Source: Streptomyces varsoviensis (lineage in GTDB: Bacteria > Actinomycetota > Actinomycetes > Streptomycetales > Streptomycetaceae). From it: a stretch of DNA of 64,000 nt. Numbering within the stretch: the stretch's first letter is position 1; the number at the start of each line of letters is the position of its first letter. Shown here piece after piece: positions 37,651 through 46,254 of the stretch. The stretch spans positions 62,001 through 126,000 of the forward strand of contig NZ_JOBF01000006.1 in the NCBI RefSeq assembly GCF_000718635.1, given 5' to 3'. Below the pieces are notes generated by a model that saw only the letters and a list, made by a program, of their open reading frames with translations, made no database searches and had not been told where the DNA came from. The position numbers and the translations under genes were made by a program.

Positions 37651-38371
37651 GTCGTCCGCGCTGGGTGGACGGCGGGGCGGCCGGCGGCTGGGCGTCCGGG
37701 AAGCCGGGCCGCGGCGCGGCCGTCGAGGCGGCGACGCCCGCGGCGGCGGCCTTCTTCGCCTTGGAGCGGGCCCGCAGGAACTCGATCGCGATCGGCACCA
37801 CGGAGATCAGCACGATGAGGACGAGCATCGCCTCGATGTTCTTGTGGACGATCTCGATGCCGCCGAGCGCGGCGCCGAGCAGCGTGACGCCCACGCCCCA
37901 CAGGGTGCCGCCGATGACGTTGAAGACGATGAACGAGCGGTAGTTCATCCGGCTCACGCCCGCGATGATCGGGGTGAACGTCCGGACGATCGGCACGAAT
38001 CGGGCGAGCACCAGCGACTTCGGGCCGTACTTCTCGAAGAATTCGTGAGCCTTCTCCACGTTCTCCTGTTTGAAGAGCTTGGAGTCGGGCCGCTTGAAGA
38101 GCGCCGGGCCCACCTTCCGGCCGAAGAGATAGCCGGCCTGGTCGCCGAGGACGGCCGCGATGGCGACCAGCAGGCAGACCACCCACAGCGGGGTGGACAG
38201 CTTGCCCGTGGTCACCAGCAGCCCGGCGGTGAACAGCAGCGAGTCCCCCGGCAGGAAGAAGCCGATGAGCAGGCCGGACTCGGCGAAGACGATGACCAGG
38301 AGGCCGATCAGACCGACCTTGTCGATCAGAAAGTCCGGGTCCAGCCACTGAGGGCCGAGCGCGAGAGTCAT
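37637..38371 (-). CDS. DedA-family membrane protein
   Basis: The 244-residue protein (MTLALGPQWLDPDF) has about five membrane helices with the DedA signatures FLPGDSLLFTAGLL and VLARFVPIVRTFTPIIAGVSRM, and LFGRKVGP between them. DedA proteins are half-conserved undecaprenyl-phosphate or phospholipid flippase-type transporters. ATG 38371 is chosen because AGGAG lies twelve bases upstream and the fold begins there; the frame is open 210 bases further. The C-terminal tail is Ala/Pro/Lys-rich. The gene end is repeated downstream. Confidence 0.92.
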   Translation of the reverse strand: MTLALGPQWLDPDFLIDKVGLIGLLVIVFAESGLLIGFFLPGDSLLFTAGLLVTTGKLSTPLWVVCLLVAIAAVLGDQAGYLFGRKVGPALFKRPDSKLFKQENVEKAHEFFEKYGPKSLVLARFVPIVRTFTPIIAGVSRMNYRSFIVFNVIGGTLWGVGVTLLGAALGGIEIVHKNIEAMLVLIVLISVVPIAIEFLRARSKAKKAAAAGVAASTAAPRPGFPDAQPPAAPPSTQRGRHAKR

Positions 38372-38616
38372 CACGGGTGAAGGGCTCCTGGGTCGAGGGC
38401 TCAGGCTCGTGCGAGGCCCGGCCACAGGGGAAGGGGGCATGGACTGGTGTGCAGTGTGCGGCCCAAAGCTATCAACGCCCATCGGACCGCCTTGGTTCCA
38501 GCTTGGTACCGGCCGGCTTCCGGCGCGCTTCCGTCTGATCCGTCCGGCGCCCGGCCGGACGCGGGGGTGCGGGAACGGCACAGTGCGGCGAGCATGTCCG
38601 GCAGGAGGTGGATGCG

Positions 38617-38985
38617 ATGGGCATCGAGGAGTTCGGCGGCGGTCAGCAGCAGAAGTCCGACGTACTGGTGGTGACCACGAACGACGTCCCCGGCTACCAC
38701 GTCGAGCGGGTCATCGGGGAGGTCTTCGGGCTGACGGTGCGCTCCCGCCACCTGGGCAGCCAGATCGGCGCGGGCCTCAAGTCGCTGGTCGGCGGGGAGC
38801 TGCGCGGGCTGACGAAGACCCTGGTGGAGACCCGCAACCAGGCCATGGACCGGCTCGTGGAGCAGGCGAAGGCGCGGGGCGCGAACGCGGTGCTGATGTT
38901 CCGGTTCGATGTGACGGAGGCGGCTGATGTCGGCACGGAGGTGTGCGCGTACGGCACGGCCGTGGTGATCACACCGAGGCAGTGA
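38617..38985 (+). CDS. YbjQ/UPF0145-family protein
   Basis: The 122-residue protein matches the small pentameric YbjQ (DUF74) family: VLVVTTNDVPGYHVERVIGEVFGLTVRSRHL, a helical middle (LTKTLVETRNQAMDRLVEQAKARGANAVLMFRFD) and YGTAVVI. It is sometimes labelled heavy-metal-binding, but no Cys/His cluster is present here. The ATG at 38617 follows AGGAGG at eight bases; the GTG at 38608 overlaps that site. It is divergent from dedA. Its role is unknown. Confidence 0.88.
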   Translation: MGIEEFGGGQQQKSDVLVVTTNDVPGYHVERVIGEVFGLTVRSRHLGSQIGAGLKSLVGGELRGLTKTLVETRNQAMDRLVEQAKARGANAVLMFRFDVTEAADVGTEVCAYGTAVVITPRQ

Positions 38986-39156
38986 GCGGGCGCGGCAGCC
39001 GGGAGGAGCCGGCCGCCGCACAGGACCGCCTCCTGGCCGGGGACCTGCGGGAATTCCACGGAACGATCCGCTCCCCTTTTGCCGTAACGGCAACAGGGTT
39101 TGCCGCGGATCGCGCTGTGGGCGCATGGTCCCCATGGAAAGAAGGAGGTGGTCACG

Positions 39157-40128
39157 GTGACCGATCCATTGATGGACAGCTACGACGTGGTGGTGATCGG
39201 CGGCGGCGCCGCCGGACTGAGCGGGGCGCTGATGCTGGCCCGGGCCCGGCGGTCGGTGCTGGTGATCGACGGGGGCGAGCCGCGCAACGCGCCGGCCGCC
39301 GGTGTGCACGGACTGCTGGGCCTGGAGGGCACCCCGCCCGCCGAGCTGCTGGAGCGCGGCCGGGCGGAGGCCCGCCGCTACGGAGCGCACGTGGTGACCG
39401 GCGAGGTCACGGACGCGAAGCGCGAGGGACATGGTGACAACGCCGATTTCGAGGTGACGACGGCCGACGGTCGTACGGTCCGGGCGCGCCGGCTGCTGGT
39501 CGCCACCGGCCTGACCGACGAGCTGCCGGATGTGGCGGGGCTGCGCGAGCGGTGGGGCCGGGACGTGCTGCACTGCCCGTACTGCCACGGCTGGGAGGTC
39601 CGCGACCAGGCGATCGGCGTCCTGGCGAGCGGGCCGATGGCGATGCACCAGGTGCTGCTGATCCGGCAGTGGAGCGAGGACGTCACGTTCTTCACCCACA
39701 CCAATCCGGAGCCGTCCGAGGAGGAGGCGGAGCAGTTGGCCGCCCGCGGCATCAGGGTGGTGACCGGCGAGGTGGCCGCCCTGGAGGTCAAGGAGGACCG
39801 CCTCACGGGGGTGCGGCTGGCCGACGGCATGGTCGTCGACCGCGAGGCGCTGGTGGTCGGCCCCCGGATGGCGGCCCGCGCCGGCTTCCTGAGCGGACTC
39901 GGGCTGCGGCCGACGGAGCACCCGGCCGGTATCGGCGTGTACCTGGCCACGGAGGCGGGCGGCCGTACCGAGGTGCCGGGGGTCTGGGCCGCGGGCAACG
40001 TCATCGATCCGTCCGCGCAGGTCGGAGCCTCCGCGGCGGCGGGCGCGGCCTCGGCGGCGCAGATCAACGCCGATCTGGTCGCCGAGGACACCAGGCTGGC
40101 CGTGGAGGCTTACCGGGCGACCCGCTGA
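39157..40128 (+). CDS. Thioredoxin reductase-like flavin oxidoreductase with a CPYC active site
   Basis: The 323-residue protein has an FAD motif VVVIGGGAAGLSGALML (11-27), a redox-active disulfide CPYC in LHCPYCHGWEV (140-143) and a C-terminal FAD/substrate block GVWAAGNVIDPSAQVGASAAAG. The NADPH-domain motif GxGxxA is degenerate (GVLASGPMAMHQ). Related two-domain proteins act as thiol oxidases on dithiol natural products or as thioredoxin reductases with unusual partners. The GTG at 39157 sits eight bases after AGGAGG. No thioredoxin gene is adjacent; the next gene is the broken decarboxylase. Confidence 0.88.
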   Translation: MTDPLMDSYDVVVIGGGAAGLSGALMLARARRSVLVIDGGEPRNAPAAGVHGLLGLEGTPPAELLERGRAEARRYGAHVVTGEVTDAKREGHGDNADFEVTTADGRTVRARRLLVATGLTDELPDVAGLRERWGRDVLHCPYCHGWEVRDQAIGVLASGPMAMHQVLLIRQWSEDVTFFTHTNPEPSEEEAEQLAARGIRVVTGEVAALEVKEDRLTGVRLADGMVVDREALVVGPRMAARAGFLSGLGLRPTEHPAGIGVYLATEAGGRTEVPGVWAAGNVIDPSAQVGASAAAGAASAAQINADLVAEDTRLAVEAYRATR

Positions 40129-40328
40129 CCCCGTTCGCCGCGGGGCCCGGCCCGCGCATGACACCCGACCCCCGCGGCGAACGCGCTGAACCTCGCGGAT
40201 GCCCGTATTGTCGCGAACGTGCAGGAACGCGCCGCCGGTCGCGTACGAGCGGGCCCGAGCAGGTACGAGCGGCACGGCCGGCGAGGGCGCACCAGGGAGA
40301 GCAGAGCAGGCCCGCAGGGGGCAAGCGC

Positions 40329-41124
40329 ATGGCACTCCACAGAGGAACGGGCGACTCCCGCGGCGCGCACGAGAGGCGCGGCTACGCGGTCAACCCCTTC
40401 TACGGCGAGGCGGACCCCGTGGGCGGCATGGCGGGGACACCGCCCACCCACCGGCTGCCGGACGGCCCGGTCACGCCGTCCACCGCATACCAGTTCGTCC
40501 GCGACGAGCTGATGCTCGACGGCAACTCCCGGCTGAACCTGGCGACGTTCGTCACCACCTGGATGGAGCCGCAGGCGGGCGTTCTGATGGCCGAGTGCCG
40601 CGACAAGAACATGATCGACAAGGACGAGTACCCGCGCACCACCGAGCTGGAGCAGCGCTGCGTGGCGATCCTCGCCGACCTGTGGCACGCCCCCGACCCG
40701 CGCTCCGCCGTGGGCTGCTCGACGACCGGCTCCAGCGAGGCGTGCATGCTGGCCGGGATGGCCTTCAAGCGCCGCTGGGCACGCCGGAACGCCGACCGTT
40801 ACCCGACGACGGCGCGCCCCAACCTCGGGATGGGCGCGAACGTCCAGGCCTGCTGGGAGAAGTTCTGCGACTTCTGGGAGGTCGAGGCGCGCCAGGTCCC
40901 GATGGAGGGCGACCGCTACCACCTCGACCCGGCCGCCGCGGCGGAGCTGTGCGACGAGAACACCATCGGCGTCGTCGCCGTCCTCGGCTCCACCTTCGAC
41001 GGTTCGTACGAGCCCGTGGCCGGCGCCTGCGCCGCACATTGTCTGCCACAACAGCTTCACCCATGACCGCGGCGACCTCTTCCTCCCCCACCTCCTCCCC
41101 GAACTCCGCCACCAGCCCGGCCCG
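40329..41124 (+). pseudogene. Glutamate decarboxylase remnant with an internal deletion and frameshift
   Basis: From ATG 40329 the frame encodes about 240 residues of a class II PLP decarboxylase of the GadB type (FVTTWMEPQAGVLMAECRDKNMIDKDEYP, CSTTGSSEACMLAGMAFKRRW, VAVLGSTFDGSYEPVAGAC). At about 41030 the match stops and the frame ends at 41066 after a short foreign tail. In the +1 frame, 41035-41124 encodes IVCHNSFTHDRGDLFL followed by LLPELRHQPGP, a good match to the very C terminus of Streptomyces Gad. About 200 residues between are gone, including the DxASG and SGHKYG segments with the PLP-binding lysine. The product cannot be active. The C-terminal remnant frame has no stop and runs on into the Uma2 gene. 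Confidence 0.85.
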
Positions 41125-41262
41125 TTGGAGCGGCCGGAGAGGGGGCTACAGCGTTCCATCACTGAGCGCGTTGAGACCCGTTCACTCGGGAGGGTGGCGC
41201 TACGGTCATATCCAGGACATGTGTCCATGAACTCGCACACAATCCGGCCCATGGGAGCAGTG

Positions 41263-41877
41263 ATGGCCGCAGAAGCCAGGCATGAGCAGTGGGAGCGGGC
41301 CACCCCGGAGAACTGGATGGACCCGCCGTCGAACGGTTGGACCTACGACCAGGTGAAGGAGCTGTCCCTGCAGTTCGACTGGGAACTTGTGGATGGGACG
41401 ATCATGGTTCGTGGCATGACGGTTCAATGGCATGACATGGTGCGCGACGGGATCCTGGTCGCGTTGCGCCACACTCGACGCCCGCCCTATGCGATCAACT
41501 CCGAGCGCTGCGTCATGCTCGACGAGAAGACCGTCGTGAAGCCCGACGTCGTGGTCTTCGACAAGCGGGGCCTGGACCCCTTCGCCATGGAGTGTGTCCC
41601 CGTTGAGACAGTGGCCCTGGCAGTGGAGGTGGTCTCCCCTGGCTCCCGGGCAGAGGACCGCTTCCTCAAGCCCGGTTTGTTCGCTGAGTCCGAAATCCCC
41701 CACTTCTGGCGTGTGGAGCGCGGCGACGACGACCTTCCTGTAGTCCACGAATTCCGGCGCGACCGCGAGACGGGCGCATTTCTTCCCGCCCCTGAGCGCC
41801 CCGTCCACACCGGCACGCTGTCCGTCGAATCCCCCTTCCCGGTAGAGCTCGACCTACGGAGCCTGGTCGAGCTCTGA
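41263..41877 (+). CDS. Uma2-family (DUF820) nuclease-like protein
   Basis: The 204-residue protein starts at MAAEARHEQWERATPENWMDPP (ATG 41263, GGGAGCAG upstream). It has the Uma2 pattern: FDWELVDGTIMVRGMT, VVKPDVVVFDK, TVALAVEVVSPGSRAEDRFLKPGLFAESEIPHFWRVER, with the PD-(D/E)xK-like D, E and K. The same frame is open upstream through the C-terminal remnant of the decarboxylase, but nothing suggests that part is translated. Base composition is slightly less GC-rich than that of neighbours, in keeping with a recently acquired gene. Confidence 0.88.
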   Translation: MAAEARHEQWERATPENWMDPPSNGWTYDQVKELSLQFDWELVDGTIMVRGMTVQWHDMVRDGILVALRHTRRPPYAINSERCVMLDEKTVVKPDVVVFDKRGLDPFAMECVPVETVALAVEVVSPGSRAEDRFLKPGLFAESEIPHFWRVERGDDDLPVVHEFRRDRETGAFLPAPERPVHTGTLSVESPFPVELDLRSLVEL

Positions 41878-41893
41878 CCGGTGGGCCGCGGGG

Positions 41894-42679
41894 TCAGTGG
41901 GAGAGCCCCCGGTACCTGCGCACCGCCAGGGGGCCGAAGACGGCGAGGAGGGCCACCGGCCAGGCTACGGCGAGGAGTTGGGCGTGGGTGGCGGCCCAGG
42001 TGGTGCCGTTCCAGCCGGGGTTGCCGAAGAGTTCGCGGACGGCGGTGGCGGTGGCGGACATGGGGTTCCATTCGGCTATGGCGCCGAGCCAGCCCGGCAT
42101 GGACTCGGCGGAGGTGAAGACGTTGGAGAGGAAGCCGATGGGCCAGATCAGGATCTGGACGGCCTGTACGAGCTCCGGCTTGCCCGCGACCATGCCGAGG
42201 TAGATGCCGATCCACAGCATCGCGAACCTCAGGAGAAGCAGCAGCCCCAGTGCGTACAGCGCCTCGCCGAAGCCGTTGTGCCAGCGCCAGCCCATCAGCA
42301 GGCCGACGCCCACCATCGCGAGGAGGCTGGCCGCCGATTCCAGCATGTCGTCGACGCTGCGGCCGACGAGCACCGCCGAGGGCGCCATCGGCATGGCGCG
42401 GAAGCGGTCGATGACGCCGCGGTTCAGGTCCTGGGTGAGGGCGACCATGGTGGATTCGAGGCCGAAGGCCATGGTCAGGGCGAGCATGCCGGGGATGAGG
42501 AAGTCCTTGTAGTCGCCGCCGCCCGCGACGCGCATGCCGCCGCCGAGGAAGTAGGCGAAGATCAGGACCATCATCACCGGGAAGGCGAGCCCGACGAACA
42601 TCTGCCCGGGGCGGCGGGCGCGGTGCGCGAGGCCGCGGCGGGTCATGGTCCAGGAGTCGGTGAGCACCCAGTTCGTCAT
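41894..42679 (-). CDS. ABC-2 type permease of a DrrAB-like exporter
   Basis: The 261-residue membrane protein has six helices and the ABC-2 layout: an amphipathic N terminus ([26 protein letters not shown]), the conserved loop [29 protein letters not shown] and [27 protein letters not shown]. It resembles DrrB, which with DrrA exports daunorubicin. The ATG at 42679 overlaps the ATPase stop (ATGA). It probably exports a drug or lipid under control of the PadR regulator upstream. Confidence 0.92.
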   Translation of the reverse strand: MTNWVLTDSWTMTRRGLAHRARRPGQMFVGLAFPVMMVLIFAYFLGGGMRVAGGGDYKDFLIPGMLALTMAFGLESTMVALTQDLNRGVIDRFRAMPMAPSAVLVGRSVDDMLESAASLLAMVGVGLLMGWRWHNGFGEALYALGLLLLLRFAMLWIGIYLGMVAGKPELVQAVQILIWPIGFLSNVFTSAESMPGWLGAIAEWNPMSATATAVRELFGNPGWNGTTWAATHAQLLAVAWPVALLAVFGPLAVRRYRGLSH

Positions 42680-43647
42680 ACGGTCGCGTCCTCCTTGGCG
42701 GTCGCTCCGGCGCCCGTGAGGCGCAGGAAGACCTCGTCGAGCGTCGGGCGGCGCAGCGCGATGTCCTCGACCTCGATGCCGGCCGCGCCGAGCGCCCGTA
42801 GCGTCTCGGTGAGCGCGGCGACCCGGTCGGCGACGGGCGCGCCGGTCCGCCGCCCGTCGGGGTCGGTCGTCGCGTCGGCCCCTACCGCGGCGGTCACCAC
42901 GGCGGCCGCGGCGTCGAGTTGGTCGGCGTGGCGCACGACGACGTCGACGCGGTCGCCGCCGATGCGGGCCTTCAGCTCGTCGGGCGTGCCCTCGGCGGCG
43001 ACGCGGCCCGCGTCGAGGAGGGAGATCCGGTCGGCGAGCTGGTCTGCCTCCTCCAGGTACTGGGTGGTCAGCAGTACGGTCGTACCGCCGCCGACCAGCG
43101 AACGCACCGCGTTCCAGACCTCGGTGCGGCCCCGCGGGTCGAGTCCGGTGGTCGGTTCGTCCAGGAAGAGCACCTCCGGGGCGAGCACCAGGCTGGCCGC
43201 GAGGTCGAGCCGGCGGCGCATCCCGCCGCTGTACTGCCGCACCGCCTTGCGCCCGGTGTCGGCGAGGCCGAAGCGGTCCAGCAGTTCGGCGGCGCGGGCA
43301 GCGGCACCCCGCGCTCCGAGGTGGTAGAGGCGGCCGAACATCTCCAGGTTCTGCCGGCCGCTCAACTCCTCGTCCAAGGCGGCGTGCTGGCCGAGCAGCC
43401 CGATCCGGTGGCGTACGGCGTCGGCGTCGCGCCGCACGTCGAAGCCGGCCACCTCGGCCCGGCCGCCGTCCTGCCGCAGCAGGGTGGCGAGGATTCGTAC
43501 GACCGTGGTCTTGCCCGCCCCGTTGGGGCCGAGCAGTCCGTGGACGGTGCCGCGCGCCACGGTCAGGTCGACGCCGTCCAGCGCGGGCTTGTCTCCATAG
43601 GTCTTGCGCAGCCCTTCGACGACGATCACGTGATCGGTGTCGGTCAA
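42676..43647 (-). CDS. ABC transporter ATPase of a DrrAB-like exporter
   Basis: The 323-residue ATPase has Walker [10 protein letters not shown] (about 40-48), [19 protein letters not shown], the signature [12 protein letters not shown], Walker [12 protein letters not shown] and the switch His replaced by Gln in [11 protein letters not shown], as is usual in DrrA-type proteins. A C-terminal domain (about 230-320) is the DrrA1-associated region. The start is a TTG at 43647, supported by GGAGGAG with six bases spacing; no ATG or other close start competes. A large inverted repeat lies 30-95 bases upstream. Confidence 0.93.
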   Translation of the reverse strand: MTDTDHVIVVEGLRKTYGDKPALDGVDLTVARGTVHGLLGPNGAGKTTVVRILATLLRQDGGRAEVAGFDVRRDADAVRHRIGLLGQHAALDEELSGRQNLEMFGRLYHLGARGAAARAAELLDRFGLADTGRKAVRQYSGGMRRRLDLAASLVLAPEVLFLDEPTTGLDPRGRTEVWNAVRSLVGGGTTVLLTTQYLEEADQLADRISLLDAGRVAAEGTPDELKARIGGDRVDVVVRHADQLDAAAAVVTAAVGADATTDPDGRRTGAPVADRVAALTETLRALGAAGIEVEDIALRRPTLDEVFLRLTGAGATAKEDATV

Positions 43648-43676
43648 GGAACTCTCCTCCGAGGGATGATCGAGGA

Positions 43677-43742
43677 GTAATCAAGTTTGACTACTGGCTG
43701 GCGAAGGTGGCTCCTCCCTCGCCGCTAGTCAAACTTGATTAC
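43677..43742. promoter_or_regulatory. 17-base inverted repeat upstream of the exporter operon (PadR operator candidate)
   Basis: GTAATCAAGTTTGACTA (43677-43693) and its exact reverse complement (43726-43742) are separated by 32 bases, between the padR gene end and the ATPase start. Each arm also contains the near-palindrome TCAAGTTTGA. The AT content is far above the surroundings. Two dimers of the adjacent PadR protein binding here is the simplest reading. Confidence 0.75.
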
Positions 43743-43781
43743 GTTGCTGTCTTGGTCAGTTGGACGCCATCGCCTGTTGAG

Positions 43782-44429
43782 CTACGAGGAGCGCGCCTCC
43801 GAGCCGGTGCCGCCGCTGCCCGCGTCCACCGCCCCGCCCTCGCCCTCGCCGCGGAAGCCCTCCCACTGGTCGCCCTCGCCGGCCATCACATACGCGCCGG
43901 CCTCCAGCCGCTCGATCAGGCCGCGCGTCCACCGCGCGCCGCTGTCGGCGGTGTGCACCCACATGCCCATGATCTCGCCGATGTGGCCCCAGTCCTCGTC
44001 GGCGCCGGGGCTCCAGTGCCGCGCCACCTCCGCGCGCCACTGCTCCATCGCCGCGACCCGCTCCTTCAGCAGCGCTACGGCCTCGGCCCGCGGCAGGTCC
44101 ACGATGAAGCCGATACCCGCGCTCAACACGTCGACCTTGGCGTCATGCGCGGTCAGCGCCTCGCGCAGCAGCTTGAAGTACTCCGCCTCGCCCGCCTCCG
44201 TCACCTCGTACTCGGTGCGCGGCGGGCCGCCGACGGTGCTCGGGGCGATGTCGTGCGCGAGCAGCAGTCCTTGCTTGGCCATCTGTTTCAGCGCGTGGTA
44301 GATCGAGCCCGGCTTGGCGTTGGACCACTCGTGGACGCCCCAGCTTTCGAGGTCGTTGCGGACCTGGTAGCCGTGCGCGCGGCCGTGCAGACGGACGGCG
44401 CCCAGGACCAACAGCCGGATCGCGGACAT
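43782..44429 (-). CDS. PadR-family transcriptional regulator
   Basis: The 215-residue protein has an N-terminal PadR winged helix (MSAIRLLVLGAVRLHGRAHGYQVRNDLESWG ... GSIYHALKQMAKQGLL ... PPRTEYEVTEAGEAEY) and a C-terminal helical dimerisation domain (about 95-190). PadR proteins repress multidrug pumps or detoxification genes until they bind a small ligand. The ATG at 44429 is preceded by GAGGAG at five bases. It lies immediately upstream of the DrrAB-like operon on the same strand, with a long inverted repeat between, so it probably controls that operon. Confidence 0.93.
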   Translation of the reverse strand: MSAIRLLVLGAVRLHGRAHGYQVRNDLESWGVHEWSNAKPGSIYHALKQMAKQGLLLAHDIAPSTVGGPPRTEYEVTEAGEAEYFKLLREALTAHDAKVDVLSAGIGFIVDLPRAEAVALLKERVAAMEQWRAEVARHWSPGADEDWGHIGEIMGMWVHTADSGARWTRGLIERLEAGAYVMAGEGDQWEGFRGEGEGGAVDAGSGGTGSEARSS

Positions 44430-44604
44430 CGACTCCTCATTCAACCTGTCGCAGGCTGCCCTGCACCCGCGGACCAGGTTAGACGGAGCCGCCCACCGCC
44501 TCTGATCAGGACCGGGCATGAGGCGGGGCCGGACGTCAAGCCCCGCCCCACGGCCGCCACCCGGTCCCGGCCCAGCGCCGCACCCGGCCCCGCCGGCCGA
44601 TGCG

Positions 44605-45201
44605 TCACCCGGCCGCGCCCGCCCCCTCGCCCTGGGCCTTCCCCTCACCCTGGGCCTCCCCCTCGCCCTGCGCCTCCGCCGCCACCAGCTCGAACGCCGT
44701 CTTCCCGTCCAGGGACTCGCGGATGATGTCCGCGTGGCCCGCGTGCCGGCCGGTCTCCTCGATCAGGTGGAGCAGCAGCCAGCGCACCGAGTGCCGGGTG
44801 TTCGGCGGGAACCAAGGGGCCGCCGGGAGCGGGAAGGTGACGTCGAGGTCGGGTACGGAGCGTACGTACGCCTCGGTCTCGGCGGCGACCTTGTCCCAGA
44901 AGGCCAGCACGCTCTCGACGGTCTCGGCGCCCTCCAACTGGAAGCCCAGGTGCCAGTTGGACTCGTCGCGCTGGATCGAGTTCTGTGCCTCCTTGGCGTT
45001 CTCCACCCAGGTCAGCTCGGTCTCCGCGACATGCTTGAGCAGCCCGGACAGGGAGAGCCCGCTGGCGCTCGGCCGCTGGGCCGCCTGCTCGTCGCTCAGC
45101 CCGAGGAGCGCGCGGCGGAGCCCGCCGCGCTGGGCCTCCAGGAAGGCGAGGAGAGTGCCGCGCTCGTCGCTGAAGTCGTTCTCGATCACGTGGGTGGGCA
45201 T
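44605..45201 (-). CDS. DinB/DUF664-family protein
   Basis: The 198-residue protein is a DinB four-helix-bundle member of the DUF664 type. It has GTLLAFLEAQRGGLRRALLGLSDEQA, the metal-ligand helix LLKHVAETELTWVENA, and RWLLLHLIEETGRHAGHADIIRESLDG with the HxxxH ligands. Such proteins may be thiol-dependent transferases using mycothiol; the substrate is unknown. The C terminus is a repeat of AQGEGE/K units, encoded by an 18-base repeat at about 44625-44690. The ATG at 45201 has AAAGG upstream. The spacer 44430-44604 holds GCACCCGG-type repeats. Confidence 0.9.
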   Translation of the reverse strand: MPTHVIENDFSDERGTLLAFLEAQRGGLRRALLGLSDEQAAQRPSASGLSLSGLLKHVAETELTWVENAKEAQNSIQRDESNWHLGFQLEGAETVESVLAFWDKVAAETEAYVRSVPDLDVTFPLPAAPWFPPNTRHSVRWLLLHLIEETGRHAGHADIIRESLDGKTAFELVAAEAQGEGEAQGEGKAQGEGAGAAG

Positions 45202-45301
45202 GGGGGCCGCCTTTCGGTGCTGTCGTGCGATGCCCACACCGTAGAACCCCATACGGCCAGATCCTGACCTAATTCACACCGGCGGCCTGTCCGACCGGGG
45301 C

Positions 45302-46195
45302 CTACGGCCCGCCGACCTGCCGGGCCTCCGCGAGGCCGCGCATTTGCTCCGTCAGTCGCTCCAGTTCGCCCGCCGTCGCAGCGGAGGCGTCGGCGAGCCC
45401 GCTGCGCGCGGCGGTCGGGCTGCGCAGGAAGCGCCGGAGCAGGGCCACGATCAGCCCCGCCGGCAGGGTCCGCAGCGCGCCGAACGCGCGCGGGACCGGC
45501 GGCGCCGGCAGGGCGGCCAGGTTCCGCCGCATGAGGTGGAGCATGCCGCGGACGGCGTCCGGGTCCTCGGCCAGCGCCGCCGGGCCGCCCGCCGCGCGCG
45601 CCGCCTGCCCGAGCGGCACTTCGAAGGCCGCGTGGGTCTTGAGCCAGGCGTCCATCCGGGGCTCGGCCTTGGCGTTGATTCCGGCGGTGCGGAACTCGCG
45701 GACGACCCGTTCCAGGCGCGGGGTCGTACGCCCGTCGGGTTCGCCGATCGGCATCGGGACCCGGCGGGTCAGGAGGCCGCCCGCGCGGTAGCGGACCACG
45801 TCGCCGTCCATGGTGCCGCCGGCCAGGGCCGGGGGGAACCCGAGCAGTACGCGCTCGTGGCCGATCACCGCTCCCAGCGGCCGCGCGCCGGCCGCCCAGT
45901 TGAGGAGGGACAGCACGTGGCCGTCGACCTCCGCCAGCGACTCCAGCACCGCGTCCACCTGGTGGGTGCGGACGGTGACGGCGATGAGGTCGTAACCGCC
46001 CGCCGGGTGCTCGACCACCGGTACGGGCACCTGCCGGACGGCGGGGCTGTCCTCCTCGGCGAGCCGCACGCCGTGCCGGCGCAGATCGGCCAGGCGCCGG
46101 CCTCTGGCGAGAAGCGAGACGTCGAGCCCGGCCTCGTGCAGGTGGGCGGCGAGCAGGCTGCCGCACACCCCGGCCCCGTAGACGAGCAGTTTCAT
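45302..46195 (-). CDS. Ketopantoate reductase-like (ApbA/PanE) dehydrogenase
   Basis: The 297-residue protein has the NADP Rossmann motif LVYGAGVCGSLLAAHL (4-19) and the layout of the ApbA/PanE family, including the catalytic-Lys helix MDAWLKTHAAFEVPLGQA. Many such paralogues are not true PanE and reduce other 2-keto acids or are regulatory. It is far from the pantothenate genes and divergent from a TetR regulator with a palindrome between, so a specialised role is likely. The ATG is at 46195. Confidence 0.85.
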   Translation of the reverse strand: MKLLVYGAGVCGSLLAAHLHEAGLDVSLLARGRRLADLRRHGVRLAEEDSPAVRQVPVPVVEHPAGGYDLIAVTVRTHQVDAVLESLAEVDGHVLSLLNWAAGARPLGAVIGHERVLLGFPPALAGGTMDGDVVRYRAGGLLTRRVPMPIGEPDGRTTPRLERVVREFRTAGINAKAEPRMDAWLKTHAAFEVPLGQAARAAGGPAALAEDPDAVRGMLHLMRRNLAALPAPPVPRAFGALRTLPAGLIVALLRRFLRSPTAARSGLADASAATAGELERLTEQMRGLAEARQVGGP

Positions 46196-46214
46196 GTGAT
46201 CACACCATGTCAGT

Positions 46215-46241
46215 CAAACGTTCGTTTAAGACGGTCGTTTG
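46215..46241. promoter_or_regulatory. TetR operator candidate between the dehydrogenase and TetR genes
   Basis: CAAACG and CGTTTG bracket 15 bases, and an inner AAACG-TT-CGTTT forms a second dyad sharing the left arm. It lies in the 59-base divergent spacer, so the TetR protein probably represses both genes. Confidence 0.7.
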
Positions 46242-46254
46242 TACACTACGGCAC

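Noticed and set aside
45302..46195. Naming the ketopantoate reductase-like gene panE
   Set aside because: Family membership is clear, but it is divergent from a TetR regulator and unlinked to pantothenate genes; paralogues of this family often have other substrates.
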